Assembly (NCBI GenBank): GCA_041741535.1
Contig: JBGSJV010000062.1
Coordinates: 88,781 to 152,780 of the forward strand
Origin: M30B19 sp041741535
GTDB taxonomy: Bacteria > Planctomycetota > Planctomycetia > Pirellulales > Pirellulaceae
DNA length: 64,000 bases
Reading direction: 5' to 3'
How positions within the stretch are numbered: the stretch's first letter is position 1; each line of letters begins with the position of its first letter. Positions 1 to 8,798 of this stretch are shown in pieces. The position numbers and the translations under genes were made by a program. The notes beneath the pieces were generated by a model. That model had not been told where the DNA came from and searched no databases. It was given only the letters and a program-made list of their open reading frames with translations.

Positions 1-496
1 CATCGGGAGCGGCCGCTGGATTTTGCGCGGCAAAGTCGCGGAACAACTGATCATCCGGCGGGACGGCCATCAGCACAAACCAAGCAATTTGCCCGCGTGA
101 ATTGTCGGAAGTGCGAATGACGGGACGTTCCGCATCTAACGGATAACGGCGAACCTGTTGCAGTTGCGAATTGACTTTGAGCACCGCCTCCTGCAAGTTG
201 GTCCCAACCGCAAATTCCAAACTGATGGTTCCCTGAGATTCGCGACATTCGCTACTGATTTTTACGACACCTTCAACGCTCTTGAGTTGCTCCTCTTGAG
301 CTTGAACGATTTCCTTTTCAATCTCCATCGGGCTGGCGCCGGGCCACATCGTGGTTACCGACACGACCGGCAGTTCCACGTCCGGTGACAATTGGATCGG
401 CATCACCCACATCGCGATGAGGCCAAACAACACGACCAAGATGACAGCGACCGAGACTTTGACGGGATTCTCGATAAAAGCAGCGATGGGGTGCAT
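1..496 (-). CDS. RND efflux transporter permease, N-terminal part (runs off the window)
   Basis: This is the first 165 codons of an inner-membrane RND pump subunit of the AcrB/HAE1 type, which exports substrates using the proton gradient. The start is the ATG at 494-496, just after the adaptor gene's stop. The protein opens MHPIAAFIENPVKVSV, followed by a first membrane helix (about residues 12-32) and then the conserved early porter-domain stretch VSVTTMWPGASPMEIEKEI, typical of RND permeases. The rest lies beyond base 1. The two-base gap to the adaptor gene indicates co-transcription and coupled translation. The substrate cannot be told: heavy-metal and hydrophobic-drug members look alike in this region. 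Confidence 0.93.
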   Translation of the reverse strand, partial: MHPIAAFIENPVKVSVAVILVVLFGLIAMWVMPIQLSPDVELPVVSVTTMWPGASPMEIEKEIVQAQEEQLKSVEGVVKISSECRESQGTISLEFAVGTNLQEAVLKVNSQLQQVRRYPLDAERPVIRTSDNSRGQIAWFVLMAVPPDDQLFRDFAAQNPAAAPD

Positions 497-498
497 GG

Positions 499-1980
499 TT
501 ATTTGGTTGCCCCAACAATCACGGTCTTGGTTGTGGAATCGCTCGGTGAAGGCTCCATCGCTTCAGGATTGATTACCTTTACAGGATTGCCACCACGCAA
601 CCGTTCATTGCCTTCAATGACGACCCAATCATCCGCCTGCAGATCGCCAGTCACGGCAACAAAATCAGCGACCGCCGTTCCAACCTCGACGGGAACCGAC
701 TTGACAATATTCGGTTCGACAGACCGATCGATCACCATCAAGAACTTGCCCGTGTTGTTCAACACCAAGGCGTCTTTGTGAACCATGAGGCTCGGTTGTA
801 CTTCCCCGACCGTGACTTGCACCTTGACCAACATGCCGGGATTCAAACGATAACCCAAAGCCGTGCGAGGATTATCCAATCGAATTTTGACGGGAAACGA
901 ACGCGACATCAGATCAGCCGTTGGAACCAAAGCCTGGATTTGTCCCGTCATGGTTTGAGGTTGATTGTCGACGCGGATCTGGGCGGACAAGGAACGCGGT
1001 TGGTCCTGCTTGGTCGTCGATTCGGCAGGGATGATCGATTCGGTATCCGGCTCACGCATCGAATATTGAAAATCGGCCACCATGCCTTGTGGAACCATGA
1101 TCACGACATCGATCGGATTCATTTGCACGACTTCCGCAACGTCCGCACCAACGGTCAGCCATTGGCCAATCTCGGCGGTTCGTCGCGAGACGACACCTTC
1201 AAACGGAGCACGAACGGTGTACTTTGACCGACGATCTTCCAACAACCGCAACGCTTCACGTTGGTTGTTGACTTGAGCGGCAACTTGAGCCAACCGAGCT
1301 TGTTGGACTCGCTCCAGTTTTCGAACGCCCGCTTCAGCGGCTATTTGATCTTGCTCGGCGGTGTCGTAGGCCGATTTCAGTTGGTCCAGTTCACTGAGCG
1401 ACAATGCGGTGCCATTACGAGCCAATTCTCGGCCCCGATCTAGTTGTGCCCGCGCGAACTGAAACCGGGCTTGCGCCGCGCCCAACGCCGCTTGCGCCAG
1501 TTCTAAATCGGCGGGCAGCGACTCTTGGAGTTCCTGCTGCATGGCTAGGCGTAAATCCAATTCGGAGCGAGCCGCATCTAGTTCGATATCGATGGTCGCC
1601 GTGCGCAGTTGGATCAACGGCACACCGGAGTCGATTGCCTCTCCATTGGCAGTTTCACCGACGGCAGTCGGATGAATAGCGTCGCCTTGGTCGACAAAAA
1701 CTTCCTGCACGCGACCCTCGACGGCGTTCCCAATGATCGCTTGTCGAATCGGGGTGACGGTGCCGACAAAGGTTCGCTCGGCGTGTATGACTTGTGGGCG
1801 AACGCCCCCGACACGAACCGGCAGCGGTTCGGCGGCTGCTTGGCCCCAAACCAACGCCCCGGACGTCCCAAGGAAACCGGCCACAATCAGATTTTTGATC
1901 CAACCACACGCTCGTGATCGGAACATTGGCGTCCGAGACACCGGCCCAAACGAATCGGTAGAACGATTTTGAAATGCCAT
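499..1980 (-). CDS. RND efflux periplasmic adaptor (membrane fusion protein, HlyD/AcrA family)
   Basis: A 493-residue periplasmic adaptor linking the RND pump to an outer-membrane channel. It has an N-terminal hydrophobic segment (about residues 30-45, IVAGFLGTSGALVWG) that can be a signal or anchor. A barrel-sandwich half-motif (VGTVTPIRQAIIGNAVEGRVQ) follows, then a long coiled-coil hairpin rich in Ala, Glu and Gln. The second lipoyl half is YTVRAPFEGVVSRRTAEIGQW, and beta-barrel and membrane-proximal domains complete the protein. I chose the ATG at 1980; an upstream in-frame ATG at 2040 adds 20 unlikely residues and a third ATG at 1926 is possible. No good ribosome binding site is visible. 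It precedes the permease in a two-gene operon. Confidence 0.93.
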   Translation of the reverse strand: MAFQNRSTDSFGPVSRTPMFRSRACGWIKNLIVAGFLGTSGALVWGQAAAEPLPVRVGGVRPQVIHAERTFVGTVTPIRQAIIGNAVEGRVQEVFVDQGDAIHPTAVGETANGEAIDSGVPLIQLRTATIDIELDAARSELDLRLAMQQELQESLPADLELAQAALGAAQARFQFARAQLDRGRELARNGTALSLSELDQLKSAYDTAEQDQIAAEAGVRKLERVQQARLAQVAAQVNNQREALRLLEDRRSKYTVRAPFEGVVSRRTAEIGQWLTVGADVAEVVQMNPIDVVIMVPQGMVADFQYSMREPDTESIIPAESTTKQDQPRSLSAQIRVDNQPQTMTGQIQALVPTADLMSRSFPVKIRLDNPRTALGYRLNPGMLVKVQVTVGEVQPSLMVHKDALVLNNTGKFLMVIDRSVEPNIVKSVPVEVGTAVADFVAVTGDLQADDWVVIEGNERLRGGNPVKVINPEAMEPSPSDSTTKTVIVGATK

Positions 1981-2578
1981 GGAGCAACTATATAAAGGAG
2001 GCAGGAAATTGGCGGGAGCCGGGCCAAAGGCCAATACCATTGAGTGAAGTCAGGTTGATTTGCTGGCGCTGGTACCCAATTTCGTCGGGCGAGTAGCGAA
2101 AAAGAGCGTTTGTCACGCTCCCCGCCCAGCGAAGGGACACCTGCGCTCGCGAAATCAGCTTCACTTGGAGGTATTAGGCCGTAGGTGGGCAATTACCCAA
2201 CCCATCCGGCCCGGTTCGGAATCGCCGATGGTCGGGCGTTTCCGAGTGAATCCGACGGTTGCCCGTCTCGAAGAATTCTTGCCCAGTGGAAGTCCGAGGC
2301 ATGTTCCCCAAACGAGTCTGACCCTCTCTGGTCATGACTTTTTGTCCGCGATCTTGCATGCCCGCCAAAGGGTTAGCCCCCTTTTAGGACAATGCCTAGT
2401 GAATTCTCGAAACAGGCCCGTTAAGCTCCATGCTGCTCGGTGGCCCCACAAAAGTCAATTGCCGGGAACCCACCGTTAGGTTGTCAGTGGTGGCGTAAAG
2501 GGTAAGATTGTCCAACGGCGGCGTCGCGGAGACTCCGTGTTTTGGTAAAAGCTATTGGTGCAAATCCCGAGAAACTCC
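1981..2578. other. Intergenic region between the divergent efflux and murB genes
   Basis: Divergent spacer that must hold promoters for the leftward efflux operon and rightward murB; I cannot assign either with confidence. Its only recognisable structure is the degraded palindromic element at about 2295-2399, described separately. Confidence 0.5.
2295..2399. repeat. Palindromic repeat, degraded copy of the CTAG-ended family
   Basis: About 105 bp resembling, in the opposite orientation, the element at 51989-52094. Shared blocks are GTCTGACCCTCTCTGGTCATG near 2316-2336, CCGCCAAAGGGTTAG near 2362-2376, and the right end TTTTAGGACAATGCCTAG, ending at 2399. The left end (CGAGGCATGTTCCCC) is a worn match to the expected CTAGGCTTTGTCCC. 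It carries no coding capacity. It looks like a non-autonomous REP or MITE-like element; the mobilising enzyme is not in this window. Confidence 0.6.
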
Positions 2579-3457
2579 ATGAACCTATTTGCTGGGCTAG
2601 AGCATGTTGTGCAACAGGATGTCCTGCTGAGCCCGTACAACTCGCTTCGAATTGGCGGAAACGCGGCCTATTTTGCCGTCCCGACCTCCCAAACTGAGTT
2701 ACAAGCGGTCGTCCAACAAGCTCGAGCGGCCAACCTACCGGTTCGTGTCCTGGGTTATGGTGCCAATGTCCTGATCCCTTCGACGGGTTGGCCGGGCTTG
2801 ATCATCCAATTGGCGGCCCCCGAATTTACGGGAATTGTCGTCCAGGGAAATCGAATGACGGCCGGTGGCGGTGCTAATTTGGCTCATTTTGTCTCGCTCG
2901 CCGTCCGCGAAGGTTTCAAAGGCCCGGAACAATTGGTCGGCATCCCTGGAACGATTGGCGGTGCCTTGCACGTGAATACATCGACCAACGGGGGCAGCAT
3001 CGGTGCTTGGGTGAAACAGGCCACAGTACTGACAGCAGCCGGGGACGTCTTGATCCGCCAGCACGACCAAATGAACTTTAGCTACCGCCAAAGTAGCCTT
3101 AACGAACTGGCCATTATCGCGGCCGAGTTCGAATTCGAACGAGAAGCCAGCGAACAGGTTCTCCGTCGCATGCAGAAACTCTGGATCGTCCGCAAAGCCA
3201 AACAACCCATGTTGGACGAGCCCTGTGCCTACGTGTTCAAGGATCACGGCGGTTCGACCGCCACTCAAGTGTTGACCAAGGCCGGTGTCCAAGGCCTCAA
3301 ATCAGGAGCTGTCGAAGTTTCGGACCGCGACCCGAACTTCTTTGTTGCCCGCCAAGGTGCGACCAGTACCGACTTTCTTGAGCTGGTTCAAAAGACCAAA
3401 CAACAAGTCCAAGATCGGTCGGGAATCGATTTAGAGTTGGCCGTGGACGTTTGGTAA
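2579..3457 (+). CDS. murB: UDP-N-acetylenolpyruvoylglucosamine reductase
   Basis: A 292-residue cytoplasmic flavoenzyme that reduces UDP-GlcNAc-enolpyruvate to UDP-MurNAc with NADPH, the second committed step of peptidoglycan synthesis. FAD-binding signatures are visible: YNSLRIGGNA near the N-terminus, GYGANVLIP, and GIPGTIGGALHVN. SYRQSSL matches the family YRxS element, and FKDHGGSTATQ carries the proton-donor serine (about residue 226). The length suits the shorter type II MurB. I start at the ATG at 2579; an in-frame TTG at 2555 would add eight residues. It stands alone, apart from other cell-wall genes. Its presence fits the now accepted peptidoglycan of planctomycetes. Confidence 0.95.
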   Translation: MNLFAGLEHVVQQDVLLSPYNSLRIGGNAAYFAVPTSQTELQAVVQQARAANLPVRVLGYGANVLIPSTGWPGLIIQLAAPEFTGIVVQGNRMTAGGGANLAHFVSLAVREGFKGPEQLVGIPGTIGGALHVNTSTNGGSIGAWVKQATVLTAAGDVLIRQHDQMNFSYRQSSLNELAIIAAEFEFEREASEQVLRRMQKLWIVRKAKQPMLDEPCAYVFKDHGGSTATQVLTKAGVQGLKSGAVEVSDRDPNFFVARQGATSTDFLELVQKTKQQVQDRSGIDLELAVDVW

Positions 3458-3509
3458 TGGAGCTCGAACCAAGGACTTGAGTCTGAGGCGGTTCCATTTC
3501 ACGGCTTCG

Positions 3510-3854
3510 TCACGCAATACGAGCGATCTGGACGATGAACGCAAGTGCCGTGTTCAATGCTACAGAAGCGAGCATTGTCGCCACGAGAATTCCGTGACGA
3601 GGCACGTCGGGGAACAGGATTCGAACGCCGCAGACCACTGCAATAGCGAACGGGAATTCTACGACACTAACCACAAATCCGACGAGCATTTCGCCAAATA
3701 GGCTACGTTCCGACAAGAACGACGCAATCGCCACGATGACCAACATCGGGGCGCAAAACAACAACCAAACCAATACGTAGGAGCTGCTATCTTTCGCAAT
3801 CGGCTCCAAGCTTAAGAAATTTCGGAAGCGCGGTATGGCAGCTTTCTCAATCAT
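3510..3854 (-). CDS. Small hypothetical membrane protein
   Basis: A 114-residue protein that I cannot assign to a family. A short polar N-terminus (MIEKAAIPRFRNFLSLEP) precedes three strongly hydrophobic segments at about residues 25-47, 56-79 and 88-112, so it is probably an inner-membrane protein with three helices. No catalytic motif is visible. The start is the ATG at 3854; a TTG two codons upstream is also open. It converges with murB and is separated from the dehydratase upstream by about 140 bp holding a worn repeat, so it is probably monocistronic. Confidence 0.7.
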   Translation of the reverse strand: MIEKAAIPRFRNFLSLEPIAKDSSSYVLVWLLFCAPMLVIVAIASFLSERSLFGEMLVGFVVSVVEFPFAIAVVCGVRILFPDVPRHGILVATMLASVALNTALAFIVQIARIA

Positions 3855-3880
3855 AAACAACTTGGACTTTCTTTCAAATC

Positions 3881-3955
3881 GAGGCTGACCTTCCGGTCAT
3901 GTCGTTTTGACTGGGATCTTGCATGACGTCCCGAGAGTCCGACCTGGTTCAGACT
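3881..3955. repeat. Possible very degraded palindromic repeat
   Basis: GAGGCTGACCTTCCGGTCATG followed by GATCTTGCATG resembles the order of blocks in the 2295-2399 element (CTGACCCTCTCTGGTCATG then GATCTTGCATG). The terminal inverted ends are not recognisable. I treat it as a probable remnant only. Confidence 0.35.
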
Positions 3956-3995
3956 CCTTCGACGACAATGCCCCGCGTTCCTAAATCGAGCGAAA

Positions 3996-5003
3996 TTAAA
4001 CCGGCACAAAATCGCGATTGCCGCCAGAGATAATCACGCCAATCTGCGGCTCGGTGGAACCATCGGCAAAAATTTTTCGCTGGTTGGCCAACAGTTGCCT
4101 GAGCCCCGCTAAGGAAACCGCACCGCTGGGTTCGACGATCCACTTGAGTCGCTCCCAGAAAATTCGCATGGCTGCGTTGATCTCCTGGTCGTCTACCGTA
4201 ACGATCCCAGTCAATTGTTGTTGGATAATCGGCCAAGTCCATTGGCCTAAGGTCGTGAGCAAGCCATCCGCGATGGTTTGTGGCTTCTGTTCGGTTACGA
4301 GTGATTGTTGCTGCAAACTGCGAAACGCATCGTCCGCGCCGGTTGGTTCCGCCGCAAAAACCGCCACGCGCCGATCCGAGTGGAACCACGCGGCTGAAAG
4401 GCAGGTTCCCGCCAATAACCCACCGCCGCCGACCGGTGCGACGATGACATCCAGTTGTGGAACGTCCGTCAAAAGTTCCCAAGCAGCAGTCGCTTGCCCC
4501 AGAACAATGGTCGCTTGGTCAAACGGGTGAACCAACGTTGCCCCGGTTCGCTCGATGATCTCTTGCGTTGCGGCAATCCGCGCGGCTTGGGTTGGTTGAC
4601 AGGTTACCACCAGCGCACCTCGATCGCGCGTCGCCTGCATCTTGACCGCCGGGGAGTTCTCGGGCATCACGACGGTGCATTGGATCTCCCGCCTTTGTGC
4701 GGCGATCGCCAACGCTTGGGCGTGATTTCCTGAACTGTGAGTGACGACTCCGCGACTAGCCTGTTCCTCACTTAATTGCAGCACCGAGTTCATGGCGCCA
4801 CGAATTTTGAACGCGCCCCCACGCTGGAAATGTTCGCACTTGAAATGCACGCGACAACCCAACTGTTGGTTCAGCCAGGCATTCTCCAAAACCGGCGTGT
4901 GATGCACGAAGCCCTTTATTCGGGCAACGGCTGACAAAATTCCTGCCCGTGAAAACTCGGAGCGAGGCGGAGTGTATTCGGGTACAAGTTCGAGATATGG
5001 CAT
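3996..5003 (-). CDS. Threonine/serine dehydratase (PLP-dependent, fold type II)
   Basis: A 335-residue PLP enzyme that deaminates threonine or serine to the 2-oxo acid; serine racemase belongs to the same family. The PLP lysine lies in FKIRGAMNS (about residue 59), the cofactor-stabilising motif is SSGNHAQA, the phosphate-binding loop is VGGGGLLAG, and SGGN near the C-terminus supplies the residue facing the pyridine nitrogen. There is no C-terminal ACT-like regulatory domain, so it resembles catabolic TdcB or serine racemase rather than the isoleucine-feedback-regulated IlvA. Start ATG at 5003. No biosynthetic neighbours are present, which favours a catabolic or racemase role, but substrate choice cannot be read from motifs. 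Confidence 0.9.
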   Translation of the reverse strand: MPYLELVPEYTPPRSEFSRAGILSAVARIKGFVHHTPVLENAWLNQQLGCRVHFKCEHFQRGGAFKIRGAMNSVLQLSEEQASRGVVTHSSGNHAQALAIAAQRREIQCTVVMPENSPAVKMQATRDRGALVVTCQPTQAARIAATQEIIERTGATLVHPFDQATIVLGQATAAWELLTDVPQLDVIVAPVGGGGLLAGTCLSAAWFHSDRRVAVFAAEPTGADDAFRSLQQQSLVTEQKPQTIADGLLTTLGQWTWPIIQQQLTGIVTVDDQEINAAMRIFWERLKWIVEPSGAVSLAGLRQLLANQRKIFADGSTEPQIGVIISGGNRDFVPV

Positions 5004-5070
5004 CGTGGGTGGTTCCTGGAAGTCGAGCGTGAGGGATCTCGGGCAGAATTGAATTGTAGTCTGGTTTTCT

Positions 5071-5200
5071 ATAGTAGCACGAGCGCCCCGATCGTGCCTG
5101 GAGCGGAGCAGAGATGTGTTCGGCGATTGAATGAAAAACTCGAATCAGGGAATGGATCGTATCTCAAATCCGGGAGCGATCGGGGCGCTCGCTCTACTAT
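5071..5200. repeat. 130-bp inverted-end element, copy 1 (MITE-like)
   Basis: The left end ATAGTAGCACGAGCGCCCCG (from 5071) and the complement of the right end (CGGGGCGCTCGCTCTACTAT, ending 5200) match over about 24 bases with two mismatches. The internal sequence has no coding potential. A second copy at 5386-5510 is nearly identical apart from a 5-base deletion. Both copies continue into the same flank GTGAACCCACCCGA. No transposase is present, so this is a non-autonomous element or a structured intergenic repeat. Confidence 0.8.
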
Positions 5201-5346
5201 GTGAACCCACCCGATTTGGCCGAGTTGGCGTTGAGAAATAGAAGAGGACGCACCGCAAGAGATTAAGATAACGCAGAGAAGACAAAGTCGGATCGTAATA
5301 GAATCCGTTCGCACGTCTCATTCCGAATTACTTATTGGAGCTTCGA

Positions 5347-5385
5347 TCATATCTCAAATCCCAGAGCAATCGGGGCACTCACAGC
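5347..5385. repeat. Partial copy of the 130-bp element right end
   Basis: ATCATATCTCAAATCCCAGAGCAATCGGGGCACTC matches the right-hand part of the neighbouring complete copies (ATCGTATCTCAAATCCGGGAGCGATCGGGGCGCTC) with several substitutions. It abuts copy 2 directly, suggesting nested or serial insertion into an older relic. Confidence 0.6.
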
Positions 5386-5510
5386 ATAGTAGCACGAGCG
5401 CCCCGATCGTGCCTGGAGCAGAGATGCGTTCGGCGATTGAATGAAAAACTCGAATCAGGGAATGGATCGTATCTCAAATTCCGGAGCGATCGGGGCGCTC
5501 GCTCTACTAT
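5386..5510. repeat. 130-bp inverted-end element, copy 2 (MITE-like)
   Basis: It has the same ends as copy 1 and is in the same orientation about 315 bp downstream. Differences from copy 1 are a 5-base deletion in CTGGAGC(GGAGC)AGAG and a few single-base changes, implying a recent common source. It sits about 250 bp upstream of the rhamnulokinase start, so it may lie in or before that operon's leader. Confidence 0.8.
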
Positions 5511-5762
5511 GTGAACCCACCCGACTTGGTGTTAGGCCCAAAACCGCCGCGGGACTGATGGCGCACGTTGGATGGTGCGCTCTTGCAACACGTCTGTCTA
5601 TTTCGTTCCGGTTGGAGTACCCTAATCGGGCGGTTCGGAAATCGTGATTGCCCGAGAACCACGGGTCCAGTGCGGTTTGGGCCGGTTCGGTTCGGTCGCC
5701 AAGCCCAGGCTTGCGGCGGATCACCGAGAGTGGTGAGTTTTTGTCGGTTGGAGTGGCGTGGA

Positions 5763-7232
5763 ATGTCCGGTGGCACAGTCATTTTGGCGGTGGATTTAGG
5801 GGCCAGTAGTGGTCGGGTCTTGGCCTGTGAATTTACAGGCCCGGCGTTTCAGCTGCACGAGGTGCATCGCTTCGCCAACTTTGGAGTTCGGATCGGCGAG
5901 CACTTGATGTGGAACCTGCCCGGTCTATGGCAAGAGATCCTCAACGGTCTAACTCTCGCGGCGCGAAAGTTTTCAGCGGCCCGGATCGCCAGTGTGGGCG
6001 TGGACACCTGGGGAGTCGACTTCGCCTTGCTGGGTGAATCCCAAGAACTGTTGTCGTTGCCGTTTCATTATCGCGATCAACAGACCGAAGGCGGACTAGA
6101 ACGCGCCTTCGACGTTGTGCCCCAAAGTGAAATCTATCGCCAAACGGGCTTGCAGTTCATGACGATCAACTCGTTGTACCAACTGTTAGCGATCAAGGCT
6201 CGGCAACCGCAACTGATCGGGCTGGCGCGGCAGTTCTTGATGATGCCGGACTTGTTCCATTGGCTACTCAGTGGGCAGCGCAGCAACGAAATCACGGACG
6301 TTTCGACTTCGCAGTTGTACAATCCGACAACGAACGAGTGGGCGGTGGACTTGATCACTCGGTTCGGTTTGCCGCGCGAGATGTTTGGGCCTTTGACCCC
6401 GGCCGGCACGTCGCTCGGGTCGCTGCGTTGCATCGTGCAACAAGAGACGGGGTTGGTGGCGAGCACTCAAGTGATTTTGCCGGGAACGCACGACACGGCC
6501 AGTGCTGTGGTTGCGGTTCCCGTGAATCAAGTACCATCCACGGCTCCCGATTGGTGCTACATCAGCAGCGGGACCTGGAGCTTGATGGGCGTCGAAGTTA
6601 GTCGGCCCATCATCAACGACCTGACGGCCGCCCACAACTTTACGAATGAAGCGGGAGTTGGCGGCACGACCCGTTTGCTCAAGAACATTGCCGGGCTATG
6701 GCTGATCCAAGAATGCCGCAGAATTTGGGAACGAGCCGGTCGAGTTTACACTTGGGAACAGATGGCCGAAATGGCGCGCGGGGTGCCGCCCTGCCAATTC
6801 TTCGTCAATCCGGATGATCCGGCTTTGAATGCTCCGGCGGACATGCCGCAGACGATTCGTGAACTGGCTCAACGGTCGGGAGCCGCACCTGAGACCGATG
6901 CCCAGATCCTCCGTTGTGCTTTTGACAGTCTGGCGCGGCGGTATTCGGAAGTTTTGCGAAGTTTGGAGCAAATAATTGGGCGCCGCATCGAATCCATCTA
7001 CGTGGTGGGCGGTGGCGTGCAAAACCAATTGCTGTGTCAATTGACGGCCGATGCGTGCGACCGACCAGTGATTGCGGGACCCAGCGAAGCGACCGCCATT
7101 GGCAATGCTCTGATCCAAGCCACGCGAATTGGACTAGTGAGCGATGTCCAACAGGCTCGGCAGTGGATCGCCGCCCAGCAGCCTCGACTCATTTACGAAC
7201 CCCAACATTCGGCGATTTGGAAAGATCGGTGA
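5763..7232 (+). CDS. rhaB: Rhamnulokinase (FGGY family)
   Basis: A 489-residue sugar kinase, the length of the E. coli enzyme, that phosphorylates L-rhamnulose at C1. The FGGY/actin-like ATPase fold is evident: phosphate 1 motif VDLGASSGRVLA near the N-terminus, GVDTWGVDFALLG, GTHDTASAV, the adenosine-side motif YISSGTWSLMGVE, and the late GGGVQNQLLCQLTADA. I start at the ATG at 5763, which gives the family N-terminus; the frame is open further upstream but that part is not family-like. Its TGA stop overlaps the GTG start of the GTPase that follows, so the two are translationally coupled. No rhamnose isomerase or aldolase lies nearby. Confidence 0.93.
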   Translation: MSGGTVILAVDLGASSGRVLACEFTGPAFQLHEVHRFANFGVRIGEHLMWNLPGLWQEILNGLTLAARKFSAARIASVGVDTWGVDFALLGESQELLSLPFHYRDQQTEGGLERAFDVVPQSEIYRQTGLQFMTINSLYQLLAIKARQPQLIGLARQFLMMPDLFHWLLSGQRSNEITDVSTSQLYNPTTNEWAVDLITRFGLPREMFGPLTPAGTSLGSLRCIVQQETGLVASTQVILPGTHDTASAVVAVPVNQVPSTAPDWCYISSGTWSLMGVEVSRPIINDLTAAHNFTNEAGVGGTTRLLKNIAGLWLIQECRRIWERAGRVYTWEQMAEMARGVPPCQFFVNPDDPALNAPADMPQTIRELAQRSGAAPETDAQILRCAFDSLARRYSEVLRSLEQIIGRRIESIYVVGGGVQNQLLCQLTADACDRPVIAGPSEATAIGNALIQATRIGLVSDVQQARQWIAAQQPRLIYEPQHSAIWKDR

Positions 7233-8791
7233 ACCCGTTGATTCCTACTCGCTTTCTGCCGAATCAAGCTTGGACGGGGTTCGTGTTGGTATTGGCCGCA
7301 GCTCTCTTTGGCTTGGTGTTGATCTACGTGCCGAGCTTTATCGTGGATCAAGCGGATAAAGTCCAGCAATTTGGAACGTTCTGGACCGTGGTCTATTTTT
7401 CTGTCGTCGCGATCGGCAGTCTGTTGTTTTTGGGCGCGACAGGTTACGTCGGCTACACCTTGTATGGCCGCCAGAAGTCCAAAGAAAAGCGATTGGAGCG
7501 GCGTGACAAGAGCCCTAGCGAACTAAGTGCCTCGGAGCGAACGGCGCAAATTCGCGAAAACATTGCCGAGATCCAACGCGTTCAAGCAAATCTGGAGGCG
7601 GACGTCCGCCAACAACTTCAGCCGATGTTGACCACCTTCGGCGAAAAACAATCGGCCCAACGATTGGAGATCGTCGCGTTTGGTTCGATCAGTTGTGGCA
7701 AGTCGAGTCTGCTCAACGCATTGGCCGGACGCCAAGTTTTTGCCACCGACGTCCGCGGAGGTACCACGTTACGGCGAAGCGATATCCAATGGCCGGGTGA
7801 TCAACACGTGTTGTTGGTCGACACGCCGGGGTTGGGTGAAGTGGACGGAGCCGAGCACGTGCAAGAGGCCGCTAGCGCCGCTCAGAATGCCGACGTGGTG
7901 TTGGTCGTGGTTGATGGACCGCTGCGCGATAGCGAGTATCGACTGATTCAAGTTTTGCAGAGAATGGAGAAACGCTTGCTCATCTGCTTGAACAAAGCGG
8001 ATTGGTACAGTGCAGAAGATCAACAACGACTCCGCGAGCAATTGACCAAACAAACCGAGGGAGCCGTCAAGTTGGAGGATGTGCTCACCGTACAGGCATC
8101 GTCTGGTTATCGCTTGCGATATCGAGTGGCCTTGGATGGGACCACGACAGAAGAGGTAGTGCCGCTGCCGGCCTCGATCGAGAACTTGGCCAAACGACTG
8201 CGGGAAACCGTGCGCAGCGACGGCAAAGAATTGTTGTTGGACAATCTCCTGTTGCAAAGTCGCAGCTTGCTGGACCAAGCCAAACAGAAGGCCGTCGCGG
8301 CCTTGGATCAGAAAGCTTGGGCGATCATCGATAGTTGGGCGTTGGGTGCGGGAACCGTTGCCGCGTTGCCATTTCCCATTGTGGACATTGCCGCCGGAGT
8401 CGCCATCAACACCAAGATGGTGGTCGATTTGGCCAAGGTCTACGATCAGCAGCTCGATCTTAGTTCGGCGTCCTTGTTGTTAGGCAAGTTGGCCACCAAC
8501 TTGATCGGCATCTTGGGTACCACAGCAGTTGTCAGCGGCGTTTCTTCGTTGTTGAAGACGGTGCCTGGCATCAACGTGGCCGGAAGCTTGGTGCAAGCTT
8601 GTGTGCAACTGCTGATCACTCGGTGGATCGGTGTGGTGTTCATGGAGTACTTCAAAAACGAAATGCAAGAGCCGGAAGGTGGCTTGGCGGGATTGGCCCA
8701 ACGCGAATGGAAGCGAATGACCACCATTGCCGAGCTGAAGAAATTGGTGGATGTGGCTCGCAAGAATCTGACTTCGGCGTCGTCCCATTAA
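7229..8791 (+). CDS. Membrane-anchored Era-like GTPase with DUF697-like C-terminus
   Basis: A 520-residue protein starting at the GTG (7229-7231) that overlaps the rhaB stop, with GGAAAG just upstream. Two membrane helices lie at about residues 15-38 and 50-72, followed by a charged Glu/Gln-rich linker (85-140). The GTPase domain has G1 GSISCGKSS (152-160), switch threonines near 179-180, G3 DTPG (198-201) and G4 NKAD (255-258). The C-terminal third has hydrophobic segments (FPIVDIAAGVAINTKMVVDL and later) resembling DUF697, as in YcjF-type proteins. The architecture suggests a GTPase acting at the inner membrane. Its role is unknown; the neighbours are a second related GTPase and an EIIA-like sensor. 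Confidence 0.85.
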   Translation: MNPLIPTRFLPNQAWTGFVLVLAAALFGLVLIYVPSFIVDQADKVQQFGTFWTVVYFSVVAIGSLLFLGATGYVGYTLYGRQKSKEKRLERRDKSPSELSASERTAQIRENIAEIQRVQANLEADVRQQLQPMLTTFGEKQSAQRLEIVAFGSISCGKSSLLNALAGRQVFATDVRGGTTLRRSDIQWPGDQHVLLVDTPGLGEVDGAEHVQEAASAAQNADVVLVVVDGPLRDSEYRLIQVLQRMEKRLLICLNKADWYSAEDQQRLREQLTKQTEGAVKLEDVLTVQASSGYRLRYRVALDGTTTEEVVPLPASIENLAKRLRETVRSDGKELLLDNLLLQSRSLLDQAKQKAVAALDQKAWAIIDSWALGAGTVAALPFPIVDIAAGVAINTKMVVDLAKVYDQQLDLSSASLLLGKLATNLIGILGTTAVVSGVSSLLKTVPGINVAGSLVQACVQLLITRWIGVVFMEYFKNEMQEPEGGLAGLAQREWKRMTTIAELKKLVDVARKNLTSASSH

Positions 8792-8798
8792 GAGGTAC

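Noticed and set aside
5069..5647. Small open frames overlapping the inverted-end elements
   Set aside because: The frames follow from repeat sequence itself, occur on both strands and have no start signal.
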